This document shows, piece by piece, positions 1 to 10,281 of a DNA stretch of 64,000 bases. The translations under genes were made by a program, and so were the position numbers. Source of the stretch: Site-B1 sp963827785. GTDB lineage: Bacteria > Bacteroidota > Bacteroidia > Flavobacteriales > Flavobacteriaceae. Below the pieces are notes generated by a model. The model was not told the origin of the DNA and did not search any database. It saw only the letters and a list, made by a program, of their open reading frames with translations. Numbering within the stretch: position 1 is the stretch's first letter; every line of letters begins with the position of its first letter. The stretch lies in NCBI GenBank assembly GCA_963827785.1, contig CAWHCT010000019.1:124001-188000 (forward strand), given 5' to 3'.

Positions 1-667
1 TATTGGAGAAGGAAGTCAAGCACAGTTTCAACCTGTAAAATGGCAATATTCACCTTTGGCTAAAAATGCAAGTAATCATCCTATTGTTAATAATTTGAAT
101 TTGGTGAAATTCGATTTTGCAAATCAGATTGACACCTTAAAAAATGATATCAAAAAAACTATTTTATTGAAGAGTTCACCACTTATCAAAATTGGATGGA
201 ACTCCAAAAGAGATCAGTTTAGAAATTGTTACCAAAGAACCAGATCCTCAAGATATAACAAAGGCAATCAGAATTTAGCTGTCTTGCTAGAAGGTGAATT
301 TACAAGTGTTTATAATAACCGAATTAAACCTTTTAATCTATCCGAAGAAAAGAATAAAAGTATTCCAACAAAAATGATTGTTGTGGCTGATGGTGATGTA
401 ATTAAAAATGATGTTGGAAGAACTGGACCACAGGAATTAGGATTTGATAGATGGACAGGACAAACCTTTGGCAACAAAGAATTCCTATTAAATGCAGTCA
501 ATTATTTGTTGGATGATAACGGACTTATAAACATTCGATCCAAAGAAATTGCCATTGCATTTCTGGATCAGCAAAAGATAGCAGATCAAAAAACGAAGTG
601 GCAAGTTATAAATATTGCAATTCCATTGGTGTTACTGGCAATTTTTGGTTTTGTGTTTAATTACTAA
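1..667 (+). CDS. gldG: Gliding motility ABC component GldG, C-terminal part
   Basis: The frame is open from the window edge, so the start lies upstream. The visible part has the conserved GldG stretch NLAVLLEGEFTSVYNNR, an extracytoplasmic region and one C-terminal membrane segment of about 20 hydrophobic residues just before the stop. GldG works with GldA and GldF as an inner-membrane ABC-type complex needed for flavobacterial gliding. Between about 198 and 258 the frame is locally wrong: the expected DGTPKEISLEIVTKEPD reads in the neighbouring frame, so an inserted base and a lost base compensate each other. This looks like sequencing error. Position just upstream of dnaN is common in Flavobacteriaceae and supports the call. 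Confidence 0.85.
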   Translation, partial: IGEGSQAQFQPVKWQYSPLAKNASNHPIVNNLNLVKFDFANQIDTLKNDIKKTILLKSSPLIKIGWNSKRDQFRNCYQRTRSSRYNKGNQNLAVLLEGEFTSVYNNRIKPFNLSEEKNKSIPTKMIVVADGDVIKNDVGRTGPQELGFDRWTGQTFGNKEFLLNAVNYLLDDNGLINIRSKEIAIAFLDQQKIADQKTKWQVINIAIPLVLLAIFGFVFNY

Positions 668-702
668 GAAGAAAAAAATATACCTAATGGTTGTTAATAA
701 GT

Positions 703-737
703 TTGTTTCTTAAAAAGCATCTATTAAGATATATTTG
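703..737 (+). promoter_or_regulatory. Probable dnaN promoter
   Basis: A perfect Bacteroidetes -7 element TATATTTG sits at 730-737, with a TTTG -33-like element ending at 705, 39 bp before the dnaN start. The spacer of about 24 bp is slightly longer than usual. Confidence 0.5.
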
Positions 738-775
738 TAAATAGAATTAATTCAACCGCAAAATAATATAGATTC

Positions 776-1891
776 ATGAAGTTTATTGTTTCAAGTACAT
801 ATTTATTAAAGCAATTACAGGTTTTAGGTGGCGTTATTAACAACTCGAATACCTTACCAATTTTAGATAATTTTTTATTCGAGCTCAACAAATCTTATTT
901 AACGGTTTCTGCATCAGATTTAGAAACTACCATGTCTTCTACTATTAATGTTGAAAGTGAAAGCGAAGGAAGTGTTGCAATACCTGCTCGATTGTTATTA
1001 GATACTTTAAAAACCTTTCCAGAGCAACCTTTGACTTTTGTTGTTGAAGATAACAATACTGTTGAAATAAGTTCTAATCATGGTAAATATGCTTTGGCTT
1101 ATGCCAATGGTGATGAGTTTCCAAAAGCGGTGAATTAGACGATCCAAGTTCAACACTAATAAATGGTGATGTTTTAGCAACTGCTATAAGCAAAACAATT
1201 TTTGCTGCTGGAAACGACGATTTACGTCCAGTTATGAGTGGTGTGTTTTTTCAGTTTTCAACAGAAGGCTTAACCTTTGTTGCAACAGATGCTCATAAAT
1301 TCGTTAAATATACTCGTGAAGATGTAAAAGCAAATCAATCGGCTGAATTCATTATGCCTAAAAAACCTTGAAATTTTTAAAAGGAATTTTAGCAGGAAGT
1401 GAAGTGATGTAACGATTGATTATAATGATTCTAATGCAAAATTTACATTTGACAATACGATACTAATTTGTCGATTAATTGATGGAAAATATCCTAATTA
1501 CGAAGCTGTAATACCTAAAGAAAATCCGAATAAATTACTGATAGACAGAACACAATTCTTAAATTCTGTTCGTCGTGTTAGTATTTTCTCTAACAAAACA
1601 ACGCATCAAATTCGATTAAAAGTTGCTGGAGCAGAATTGAATATTTCTGCTGAAGATATCGATTACAGCAACAAAGCAGAAGAACGTTTAACTTGTGATT
1701 ATCAAGGTGATGATATGCAAATTGGTTTCAACTCACGTTTTTTAACTGAAATGATCTAGAACTTAACTTCTGATGAAGTACAGCTTGAAATGAGTTTACC
1801 AAACAGAGCTGGAATTTTAACTCCAACTGATGGTTTAGATGAAGGTGAACATATTACTATGCTTGTAATGCCAGTGATGTTGAATAACTAA
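776..1891 (+). CDS. dnaN: DNA polymerase III subunit beta (sliding clamp), frame disrupted
   Basis: The beta clamp encircles DNA and tethers the replicative polymerase. It begins MKFIVSSTYLLKQLQ and ends MLVMPVMLNN, and the whole 1116-bp span fits the usual length of about 372 residues. Conserved blocks include NTLPILDNFLFEL, FVATDAHK and LLIDRTQFLNSVRRVSIFSN. The frame is broken near 1130 (VN-stop should continue ELDDPSS), near 1367 (a lost base turns KPLNFLKG into a stop) and near 1408. An in-frame TAG at 1756-1758 falls inside EMI-NLTSDEV, where one substitution would restore Lys or a similar residue. Because this is a single-copy essential gene, the lesions are best explained as errors in the sequence. 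Confidence 0.93.
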
Positions 1892-1939
1892 AATTTGGCA
1901 CTTGCTATTAGTCAAGTTTCAAACAATAATAATGGATAA

Positions 1940-1970
1940 AAACACAACTAAATTTAGTTGTGGTTTTTTT
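1940..1970 (+). terminator. Intrinsic terminator of dnaN
   Basis: A perfect 18-nt palindrome at 1944-1961 (ACAACTAAA/TTTAGTTGT), extended by one C-G pair, is followed directly by a run of seven T. It lies about 50 bp after the dnaN stop and ahead of the convergent glycosidase gene. Confidence 0.8.
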
Positions 1971-2005
1971 ATGTTAAACTCTGGGATTTTCTTAGGATAA
2001 ATATT

Positions 2006-3655
2006 TTATTTTCGACCAACTTCCTTAGCCCAATCACCTCTAAAAATTATTTTTTGGTCGTGAATTTTAAATTTAAAATTACCGTACTCAACCCAAATTC
2101 CAGCAGATGCATTTACAACCCAGCAATTATCAGGGATATTAAAGAATTCTTCAGAAGTAATTATCTTTTCATCCAATTGATCCTTTACAGAAACTGATGT
2201 TTGTGGTCCAACATCCCATCCAAGATGTGTATTGTAACTAACAACCAAATCACCGACCAATTTAAAATTATCGTTGGTCTCTATTTTAGTTTTGATGCTT
2301 CCTATTTTTCCTTTGTTTAGATCTTTTTCGGGAGTCACTTCTATGCTCAATTTAGGTAATTCGAAAGGTGTTTTTGAAGCCAAAATAAAGATAGATTCAG
2401 TTTTAACAATGGTATTATCCTTATCGTAAAACTCAAAAGCAAGTTCCATATCTTCAATTCCATCTGGATTAATTGTCAATTCATCAGCAAAATAGCCTTC
2501 GCTTGTTATGTTTTTTTCATACATAACTTTGTCACGGTATTTTACAACAACTTTTTTTACATCTTCGTTATTATAAAGTTCTAAAGGTATTTTGGTATTG
2601 GTATGCATCGATTTGTTCTTTGGACTTAAAATCAAGCCTTTCATATAATCTCTCATAGCAAACCAAACTGGACGAGGCGAACCATAATGATCGTCTAAAT
2701 CGCTATAGCCCCAAAACCCAAACCACTCTTCTGGTTGAGTTATATTATGAACACTTTTTTCACCGCCTTTCCACCATCCGTCGGCATAATAAAATGGGCA
2801 CATACCAACAGCACCAGAATCAAGAAGGTCTCTATAGTTGGCAATTAGACCGTCACTTTGTTCTTGTAATGTATTTGTTCCGTATCGACCAAAACCACCT
2901 TTTGGTGATACTGAATATCCAAATTCGGTCGTTATAAACGGCTTATCTAATCCGTTTAATTCACTCAAGCCTTTAATATAATCTCTAAATCCCATTGTTG
3001 CTGTTTGACCCTCGTTATGGTCGTAACAATTGTATGCGTATACATCAAAGATGCTTTGGTCCATGTAATCACTAATCATAGCATTGGCCGCAAGAGTTAC
3101 TGGAACTCCAGGATGTTCTTCATGAATAATATCTGTAAGGAGTTGCATAAGATCTACAAATGCTTTTCCTGAAACGTGGTGGATATGGTCTGTTTGTGGT
3201 TCATTAATAACCAGATACGATATTATACAATCGTATTTTGGAGCATAAGCCATGAGTTTTTTCATGTCTTTTTTAATACGATTTAAAAATTTAGGATCGC
3301 CATAATCTTCTTCCGGATTTACTTCTAAACCCATAATAAGTTTTAAACCAGATTCTTGAACAAGTTTCAATTGAGCTTCAGAATATTGACTCCAAGTTCT
3401 AATGGCGTTGTAGCCACCATCTTTAATGTTTTCCAGATCGAATTTCATTAATTCCAGATAATCTTGTTTTTCGTCTTCATAAGGATGTTGTCCTGGACGT
3501 GCAGCTATTTCATAACCGATAGCTTTAATAAAGAACTTTTCTCCGTCAAGATAGTACCAGTTGTCTTTTAATTCAATTTTGGTGTTAGTTTGAGAATATC
3601 CGAAGATAGTCGCGAAAAAAAACAAAATAGCTGATAATTTTAAATGTCGTTTCAT
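2006..3655 (-). CDS. Secreted clan GH-A glycoside hydrolase
   Basis: The 549-residue protein starts MKRHLKLSAILFFFATIFG, a typical Sec signal peptide ending near SQT (residues 21-23). Residues 40-340 look like a (beta/alpha)8 barrel of clan GH-A. The acid/base candidate is Glu152 in VINEPQ and the nucleophile candidate is Glu244 in ITTEFG. A sugar-binding aromatic patch, PFYYADGWWKGG, lies nearby. Residues after about 360 look like beta-rich accessory domains. The closest families by layout are the GH2 or GH5-like barrels (beta-galactosidase, beta-glucuronidase or beta-glucanase), but the substrate cannot be told from sequence alone. It stands alone on the minus strand, convergent with dnaN. 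The frame is intact. Confidence 0.8.
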   Translation of the reverse strand: MKRHLKLSAILFFFATIFGYSQTNTKIELKDNWYYLDGEKFFIKAIGYEIAARPGQHPYEDEKQDYLELMKFDLENIKDGGYNAIRTWSQYSEAQLKLVQESGLKLIMGLEVNPEEDYGDPKFLNRIKKDMKKLMAYAPKYDCIISYLVINEPQTDHIHHVSGKAFVDLMQLLTDIIHEEHPGVPVTLAANAMISDYMDQSIFDVYAYNCYDHNEGQTATMGFRDYIKGLSELNGLDKPFITTEFGYSVSPKGGFGRYGTNTLQEQSDGLIANYRDLLDSGAVGMCPFYYADGWWKGGEKSVHNITQPEEWFGFWGYSDLDDHYGSPRPVWFAMRDYMKGLILSPKNKSMHTNTKIPLELYNNEDVKKVVVKYRDKVMYEKNITSEGYFADELTINPDGIEDMELAFEFYDKDNTIVKTESIFILASKTPFELPKLSIEVTPEKDLNKGKIGSIKTKIETNDNFKLVGDLVVSYNTHLGWDVGPQTSVSVKDQLDEKIITSEEFFNIPDNCWVVNASAGIWVEYGNFKFKIHDQKIIFRGDWAKEVGRK

Positions 3656-3855
3656 AATTTAATTTATATTAAATGTTTTAAGGATTTACTTTATTATAAA
3701 ACAAATATCTTAAAACTTTTAGTAACAATTTAAAAATGCTAAAAATTAATCTATGGCCTTTTTTATTTTAATAGAAAAATAAATTTCATTAAATTAGTAT
3801 GGTAATCTTATAGAGAGATAATGATCAAATATTAATAAATTTCTATTCATATTCT

Positions 3856-4692
3856 TTGCTTTTAATACTTTTTGGATGCCAACAAAACTCCAAAACAATC
3901 CAAATTGAAAATACGTTTCCTTGGTGTATTGTAGCATATGATTCTTTAGAAAGAACACCAAGCGAACGAATTAAAATGATGAAGGATTTGGGTTTCACAA
4001 AATATGCCTATGATTGGCGGGACACACATTTGGTGGATAGCAAAGAGGAATTGATTCTCGCTCAAGAAAATGGCATTGAAATTATTTCGGTATGGATATG
4101 GCTTAACCCTAAAAGAGACTCTGTTAATGGCTTGAGTCAGTCCAACGAAAAGATGTTCAACATTGTGAATGAACTTAAACTAAAAACCACAATTTGGGTT
4201 GGATTGAGTGAAAGCTATTTTAAAGAGATTAGTCATGCAGAGTCGCTTGAAAAAGCCACTGAGTTGATAAAATTTGTTGCTGAAAAAGCAGCAAGTATAA
4301 ACTGTAAAGCTGCCTTATACAATCATAAAGGCTGGTTTGGCAATCCTTTGAATCAAATTGAGGTTATCAGAGCTTTACCGGAATATGATCTGAGTTTGGT
4401 TTACAATTTTCATCATGGTCATGAAAACATAGACAATTTTTCAGAAATAGCCTTAAAAATGAAGCCTTATCTATCCGCTGTGAATTTAAATGGCATGGAA
4501 AAAGATGGGGAAAAGATTCTTACCATTGGCGAAGGTGATTTTGAACAAGAAATGATTAAGATATTAAAAGAGGTTGGATTTGAAGGTCCTTGGGGAATTT
4601 TAGGACATGTGGGCGAGAAAGATGTTAAGGAAGTCCTTAAGAAAAATATAGATGGTTTAAAACGAATTGAGAATAATAACATATCAAAATAA
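3856..4692 (+). CDS. Sugar phosphate isomerase/epimerase-like TIM-barrel lipoprotein
   Basis: The protein has the xylose-isomerase-like TIM-barrel pattern (KAALYNHKGWFGNP, VYNFHHGHENIDNF, LTIGEGDFEQEMIKIL). His, Asp and Glu residues are spaced as in AP-endonuclease-2-family metal sites. The in-frame start is a TTG at 3856, giving LLLILFGCQQ, a lipobox with Cys at the expected place. An ATG at 3821 reads MIKY and then a stop. Adding one T at about 3832 would join it to this frame and produce a full lipoprotein leader (MIKYLINFYSYSLLLILFGC), so the true start is probably 3821. It overlaps the leader of the next gene, a related TIM-barrel protein, suggesting an operon for a sugar or sugar-acid pathway. 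The substrate is unknown. Confidence 0.75.
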   Translation: MLLILFGCQQNSKTIQIENTFPWCIVAYDSLERTPSERIKMMKDLGFTKYAYDWRDTHLVDSKEELILAQENGIEIISVWIWLNPKRDSVNGLSQSNEKMFNIVNELKLKTTIWVGLSESYFKEISHAESLEKATELIKFVAEKAASINCKAALYNHKGWFGNPLNQIEVIRALPEYDLSLVYNFHHGHENIDNFSEIALKMKPYLSAVNLNGMEKDGEKILTIGEGDFEQEMIKILKEVGFEGPWGILGHVGEKDVKEVLKKNIDGLKRIENNNISK

Positions 4693-4699
4693 GAATCAA

Positions 4700-5648
4700 A
4701 TGAAACGAAGGGACTTTATCAATCAAACAGCATTGGCAAGCAGTGCATTTTTTATTCCGGGAACGGGAATTGCAGACAATTTATTTTCAATTTATAATTC
4801 AACTAAAAATCTGGAAGTCCATATATTTTCCAAGCATCTTCAGTTTTTAAATTACAAAGACATGAGTGAAGCAGCCAAGGAAATGGGATTCGATGGAGTC
4901 GATCTAACAGTTAGACCAAAAGGACATGTACTTCCGGAACGAGTTACAAACGATTTACCAAAAGCAACGGAAGCCATAAGATCGTTCAATTTAATTCCTA
5001 AAATGTTTTCATCTAATGTTATTGATGCTGATAATGAGGTCCAGAGAACAGTTTTAAAAACGGCTAAAAATTTAGGTTATGAATATTACAGGACTGCCTG
5101 GATTAAATATAAACCAAATGAAGATATTTCACAGAAAGTAGAAATGGCAAATAAGAAGTTCATTGATTTGTCAGCACTAAATAAGGAAATTGGAATAAAC
5201 GGATGTTACCATAACCATTCCGGACATTATGTAGGAGCTGCTATTTGGGATTTACATAAGGCGTTGGAAAACACAACAACTTCACATTTAGGCTGCCAAT
5301 ACGATATTATGCATGCAACTGTAGAAGGCGGAGAGAATTGGGAAATCGGATTTCAACTTGATTAAACCTTACATTAATTCTTTAGTAGTAAAAGATTTTA
5401 AATGGGGAAAAGTCGATGGTAAATGGAAACGCATTTTTATGCCACTAGGTAGTGGAATGGTTGATTTTAAACGCTATTTTGAATTACTAAAAGAAAACAA
5501 AATTAATGTACCTATTTCTATTCATGTGGAATACGATCTTGGAGGAGCAGAACATGGAGGTATTCCAAATATCCCGAATAAAGAAGTCTTTAAAAGGATA
5601 AAACACGATTTAAATTTTGTGAGACGAATGTGGACTGAAACCAATTAA
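4700..5648 (+). CDS. Exported sugar phosphate isomerase/epimerase-like protein, one frameshift
   Basis: I chose the ATG at 4700 because it gives MKRRDFINQTALASSAFF, a twin-arginine-type leader. The body is a xylose-isomerase-like TIM barrel with GFDGVDLTVRPKGHV, the metal-site-like INGCYHNHSGHYVG, and DIMHATVEGGENW. The frame stops at 5365 but continues at once in the next frame as IKPYINSLVVKDFKWGK, then HVEYDLGGAEHGG and a normal end. One inserted or lost base near 5356 explains this, and the joined product of about 315 residues is normal for the family. Tat export fits a metal- or cofactor-loaded periplasmic enzyme. It sits 7 bp after the stop of the previous related gene. The reaction is not known. 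Confidence 0.78.
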
Positions 5649-5670
5649 GTTTATTGGTCTATTCTTGAAC

Positions 5671-5705
5671 AAAAAAAACGCAACTCAATTGAGTTGCGTT
5701 TTTGT
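5671..5705 (+). terminator. Bidirectional intrinsic terminator
   Basis: AAAACGCAACTC (5675-5686) pairs perfectly with GAGTTGCGTTTT (5691-5702) around AATT. It is flanked by an A-run and a T-run, so it can end both the plus-strand isomerase operon and the minus-strand DUF4870 gene. Confidence 0.85.
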
Positions 5706-5723
5706 TTCCACTAAATTAACTAA

Positions 5724-6062
5724 CTAACTTATAAAATTAAGAGATAATGGATATTTTGGTGACTCACCATTACTTGCTTTTATTGCATTGATAATTGGAA
5801 AAACTAAGGCGATAATTCCTAATGCTATTAGGCCTAAAATGCCAAGTCCAAGTAACAGGATTAATGGTATACAAATAATGATATATACGATTAAACTCAA
5901 TTGGAAATTTACTATTTCCTTGCCTTGTTCATCCATTTGGTACACTTTTTCCTTTTGAGTAGCCCATAGAATCAATGGTACTATTAAACTTCCGAAGCCG
6001 GTAACAAAGGAAAGCAACTGACTCAAGTGAGTAATAACTAATAATTGTCTGTCTTGTCTCAT
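5724..6062 (-). CDS. DUF4870-type small membrane protein
   Basis: I chose the start at 6062 (MRQDRQLLVITHLSQL) because the longer open frame upstream runs through intergenic hairpin DNA, while this start gives about 112 residues, the usual family size. The protein has the family pattern: an amphipathic N-terminal helix HLSQLLSFVTGFGSLIVPL, the short polar strip QKEKVYQMDEQGKEIVNFQ, and two strongly hydrophobic helices rich in Ile, Leu and Gly. The molecular role of the family is unknown. It ends at the shared terminator. Confidence 0.8.
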   Translation of the reverse strand: MRQDRQLLVITHLSQLLSFVTGFGSLIVPLILWATQKEKVYQMDEQGKEIVNFQLSLIVYIIICIPLILLLGLGILGLIALGIIALVFPIINAIKASNGESPKYPLSLNFIS

Positions 6063-6167
6063 GATGATTGTGTATTGATTGATACTAATAAGACGAAAAA
6101 AACAAATAATTGTTACAAGAAATTTAAAAATATAGCGATTCCTACCCTTGATAAAGGAAGGTGGATA

Positions 6168-6270
6168 TAATCTCAATACTATGAGATTAAGGACTGAAGG
6201 GTTTATACCACTCGCCTTCAGATTTTTTAATAAATCTGAAGACACTCCTCCTTTAAAAGGAGGAGAATTA
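6168..6270. repeat. Cluster of three short hairpins
   Basis: Three inverted repeats stand side by side: TAATCTCA/TGAGATTA (6168-6189), TTCAGATTT/AAATCTGAA (6217-6240) and CTCCTCCTTT/AAAGGAGGAG (about 6245-6265). No coding frame is credible here. Together with the next element, about 210 bp of intergenic DNA is almost entirely foldable. Confidence 0.6.
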
Positions 6271-6280
6271 ATGCTATTTG

Positions 6281-6374
6281 GTCAGTTCGAGTGATTTCAA
6301 CTTGTTGAAATTGTATCGAGAACTAATTGTGACTTCTCGATACGTTTCGATTGCATCGAAACACTCGAAATGAC
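6281..6374. repeat. Cloverleaf-like nested inverted repeat
   Basis: An outer stem joins 6281-6293 to 6362-6374 (13 bp, one mismatch). Inside it are three perfect hairpins: ATTTCAA/TTGAAAT (6294-6311), TATCGAGAA/TTCTCGATA (6314-6342) and GTTTCGAT/ATCGAAAC (6344-6362). The TTCTCGATA and CACTCGAAATGAC words resemble dispersed intergenic repeats common in flavobacterial genomes. It lies just downstream of the DUF2892 gene. Confidence 0.7.
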
Positions 6375-6383
6375 TTAAACCAA

Positions 6384-6593
6384 TTAGTTGGTGCTGCAAC
6401 TTTCACCTTCATTTCTTAATCCGGCTTTATATAATATTTTATCTAATAAACACCAATTCGTAATTCCAGATTGAAATAAATTAGCTCCTACAAAAACCGT
6501 GAACCATAACCAGTTTTGATTCACGTATATTCCCAAAAGCACGCTAATTACTACAAATAATCCCGGGATAATTTTCATATATCTATTACGCAT
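6384..6593 (-). CDS. DUF2892 / YgaP-type small membrane protein
   Basis: The 69-residue protein has the YgaP transmembrane-domain pattern: a short basic N-terminus, a helix PGLFVVISVLLGIYVN, the central WLWFTVFVGANLFQSGIT, and a C-terminal CLLDKILYKAGLR. In other bacteria this domain occurs alone or fused to rhodanese domains and is linked with sulfur handling. Here it is the last gene of the RND efflux operon, 17 bp after the PII-like gene, followed by the cloverleaf repeat. Cys residues are at WCLLDK and near the C-terminus (ESCSTN). Its own function is unproven. Confidence 0.8.
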   Translation of the reverse strand: MRNRYMKIIPGLFVVISVLLGIYVNQNWLWFTVFVGANLFQSGITNWCLLDKILYKAGLRNEGESCSTN

Positions 6594-6610
6594 AATTCTA
6601 TTTTTTTTAG

Positions 6611-6916
6611 TTAAATATGTTTTTCTATGTTTAAAACTGCGACATGCAGGGTTGATAAGGTTTCCTGTTTTTCGTTAAACTCCTTAACCATATCAAAAAC
6701 CAAATCTACATTTTCTTTTTTTACAAATGCATAGAAAAATACGGCTTCACCTTCGTTCATGTCATTAGAAAACCAATTTTCTTTTATTGATAGTTCTGAT
6801 GCATCTCTATACCCTGTCACATCTTTATAACTATAGGTTTTAACGTCGGCTTTTTTCAGAATTCGTTTTATTTCTTTTTTAAAGTCTCGTATTGATGTTA
6901 TTACTAATAATTTCAT
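6611..6916 (-). CDS. PII-like / DUF3240-like small protein
   Basis: The 101-residue protein has a ferredoxin-like beta-alpha-beta layout (KLLVITSIRDFKKEIKRILK at the start, NVDLVFDMVKEFNEKQ near the end), as in PII-like and CutA-like regulators. Such small proteins often sit at the ends of heavy-metal or RND efflux operons and are thought to sense or bind a ligand or metal. It follows the RND permease by 23 bp on the same strand, so co-expression is likely. No nucleotide-binding T-loop motif of true GlnB is visible. The ligand is unknown. Confidence 0.6.
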   Translation of the reverse strand: MKLLVITSIRDFKKEIKRILKKADVKTYSYKDVTGYRDASELSIKENWFSNDMNEGEAVFFYAFVKKENVDLVFDMVKEFNEKQETLSTLHVAVLNIEKHI

Positions 6917-6939
6917 GTGTTATGTTTTTAATTTTTCTA

Positions 6940-9900
6940 TTAGGATTTGAGTCTCTTTTCAGAGATCTCTTCATGGTTTGCATATTTATTTTTTTCAATC
7001 ATATAATATAGTAATGGAACAACAATTAATGTTAACATTGTTGAAACAATTGCTCCAGCCACTAATGATATTGCTAATCCTTGAAAAATTGGGTCAAATA
7101 AAATAATTGATGCTCCAATTACAACAGCTCCAGTGGTTAATAAAATTGGTGTTGTTCTTACTGCTCCAGCATCAATAATAGCTTGTTTTAAAGGAATTCC
7201 ATCATTTAATCTAATTTCAATAAAGTCAATTATCAATACCGAATTTCGAACCATAACTCCAGCTAATGCAATCATTCCAATAAATGATGTTGCTGTAAAG
7301 AAAGCACCAAATAACCAGTGTCCTAAAACAATTCCTATTAATGAAAGTGGAATAGCTACCATCATAACAATAGGTGTTTTAAAGTTTTGAAACCAACCAA
7401 CTATTAAGCATATAAATAATAACAATTACTATAATAAATGCTACTCCTAAATCTCTAAATACTTCTAATGTAATTTGCCATTCACCATCCCATTTTACCG
7501 TAAAATCACTTTCATCTGAAGGTTGATCCATATACAATTCGTTGACTTTATATCCTTTTGGAAGATTTATTTTTTGAAGTTTTTCTTCCATTCCTAAAAT
7601 AGCATATACAGGACTTTCTAATTCTCCAGCCATATCAGCAGTTACATAAACCACTCGTTTTTGATCTTTTCTGTAAATGGTTTTTTGCAAAGTATCTGTT
7701 TTTACTGTAACCAAATCACTTACAGGAATCATCATTCCCTGACTTCCTTTAATTTTTATATTTTGAATATCTTGTAAGAGCTTTTTTCTGAATCATCTAA
7801 AGACAAGACAATTCCTATTCGATCATTAGCTGATTCATCATATAAATTAGAAACAGGATATTCTCTTAAAATGGTAGTTAATTCCCTACAATTTGTTGAG
7901 GAGCAATTCCATTTAGCATTGCTTTTTCTTTATCAACTTCTAGTTTGTATTCAATTTGATCTGCTTCAACCATCCAGTCGATATCTACAATATCAGCCGT
8001 ATTTTCTAAAATATCTTTAACTTGATTAGCAACTTTTATTTGTTCTTCATAATCTGGTCCATAAACTTCGGCAACCAATGTAGATAATACAGGTGGTCCT
8101 GGTGGAACTTCAACTACTTTTACATTAGCTCCATATTTTTTAGCTATCTTTTGAATTTCTGGACGAACTTTTTTAGCAATATCATGACTTTGTAGATCTC
8201 GTCTTCTTTATGCAATAAATTTACTTGAATATCTGCCATATTACTACCACCACGTAAATCGTAATGACGAACTAATCCGTTAAATGTAATAGGTGCAGAA
8301 GTACCAATATAATTTTGATAATTTACAACTTCAGGAATAGTAGATAAATATTGTGCAATTTCTTTTGTTACTAACAGCAGTTCTTTCTAAAGTGGTTCCT
8401 TCAGGCATATCAATCACTACTTGAAATTCATTTTTATTATCAAAAGGTAACATTTTTACTGCAACTGATTTTGTAAAAAACATCAGCATAGAATCCAATC
8501 AATAAAACGACTGTAATTCCTAACAACACCCATCGTTTTCCTGAACTATCTAATAAAGGTTGTTCAATTTTTTTGTAGATTTTATAAATAAAACCAGTTT
8601 CTAAACCTTCTTCTTCTTTATGTTTTTGCTTCATCTTTTTCTCTGTAATAAATGATATCCTAAATAAGGTGTAACTGTTAATGCAACAAATAAAGATAGT
8701 ATCATTGCAATAGATGCACCAATTGGCATCGGACTCATATAAGGTCCCATCATACCAGATACAAATGCCATTGGTAAAATAGCTGCAATTACTGTAAATG
8801 TTGCTAATATTGTTGGGTTTCCAACTTCATTAATAGCATAAATGGCAGCTTGTTTAAATGGCAATCGTTTCATTTTAAAATGTCGATGCATATTTTCGGC
8901 AATAATAATACTATCATCAACCACAATACCAACAACAAATACCAAGGCAAAAAGTGTAATTCTGTTTAAGGTATAACCTAATATATAATAGCTAAATAAG
9001 GTTAATGCAAATGTTAATGGCACAGAGAAGAATACTACTAATCCACCTCGCCAACCCATGGCTAACATTACTAAAATAGTTACGGCTAAAATGGCAACAC
9101 CTAAATGCAATAATAATTCACCTACTTTATGCGAAGCAGTTTCACCATAATTTCTTGAGACTTCAACATGAACATCGTCAGGAATTAGATTTTGTTTTAA
9201 GAGTTCTACTTTATCTAATATTTTTTCTGAAATTTTCATAGCATCAGCACCTTTTACTTTTGCAACAGAAATTGTAACTGCAGCATATTCTGACCATGAT
9301 CGGTAAAATTTTCATTTGCTTTTCCATATCCAAAAGACACATAACTTTTTGGAGTTGAAGGTCCATCTTGTATTGTTGCAACTTGTTTTAAATAAACAGG
9401 CATATTTTTATTTACACCAACCACTAAATTTTCTACATCTTCGGCATTGGTTAAAAATTTGCCTGTTGTTATAAATATTCTTTATCATTTTTTACAAAAC
9501 TTCCAGATTGTGACTTGCTGATTATTAGCTTGAATCATTTGCATAATACCTATAGCATCAACACCATTTTCAGCCATTTTATCTTTATCAAGAATTACTT
9601 TTAATTCTCGGTTTCTACCACCAATAACTTTGGTAATGGAAACATCCTTTATCTTTTTCAATTTCAGACGTAACTTCTTCTGCAATTTGACTTAATTGAA
9701 AATCATCATAGTTTTCACTCCATAATGTTAATCCCAGCATAGGCACATCATCAATCGAACGTGTTTTAACCATTGGTTCAAATACGCCATCGAGGAAACA
9801 TATCTTTATGTTTCATTAATTCATCATACAATTTCACATACGAGCGTTCGGTATCTTCACCAACATAAAACTGAACAATCATCATAGCTTGACCATTCAT

Positions 9901-10166
9901 GGCCATACTATGAACATGTTCAACACCTTTTATATTCAGAAATAATTTTTTCTAATGGTTTTACAACACGATTTTCAACCTCTGTTGGGCTCGCACCTGG
10001 ATAGCCAACCAAAACATCGGCCATTGGAACATTATTTGTGGTTCTTCTTCTCTTGGAATTAAAAAAGAACTATAAACACCAATAATCATTAAGGCAACCA
10101 TTAGCAAAATGGTTAACTTAGAGTTGATAAAACATTGGCTATTTTACCTGATATTCCTTCTTTCAT
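6940..10166 (-). CDS. RND efflux permease, many frameshifts
   Basis: This is the inner-membrane proton-driven pump of a tripartite efflux system. The start at 10166 reads MKEGISGKIA and the C-terminus is at 6940, giving about 1075 residues, normal for RND permeases. Recognisable blocks are VVDDSIIIAENMHRHFK (TM4 region), FVSGMMGPYMSPMPIGASIA and MVRNSVLIIDFIEIRLNDGIPL (second half). The reading frame changes at roughly 7400, 7770, 7880, 8200, 8380, 8460, 8635, 9300, 9490, 9650, 9800, 9940 and 10030, yet the protein sequence is continuous across these points, so they are most likely indel errors. Partner genes for the membrane fusion protein and the TolC protein lie upstream. The substrate is not evident. 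Confidence 0.88.
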
Positions 10167-10227
10167 AATTTTATATTTTTTTGGGCGTTTTAATAGGCTA
10201 TTCGCTATATCTTTTTATTTGTTTGAA

Positions 10228-10281
10228 AAATTGCTTCGACAAGTTCAGCATGACAAAGAAAAGGATATCACTGCTATCCTT
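10228..10281. repeat. Intergenic repeat-like element and hairpin between MFP and RND genes
   Basis: It contains the word TTCGACAAGTTCAGCATGAC, typical of dispersed flavobacterial intergenic repeats, followed by the hairpin AAGGATA/TATCCTT (10261-10281) that overlaps the MFP stop codon. Confidence 0.5.

Noticed and set aside
776..1891. dnaN as a pseudogene or programmed-frameshift gene
   Set aside because: It is essential and normally single copy, the breaks fit indel errors, and the same pattern affects many other genes in the window.
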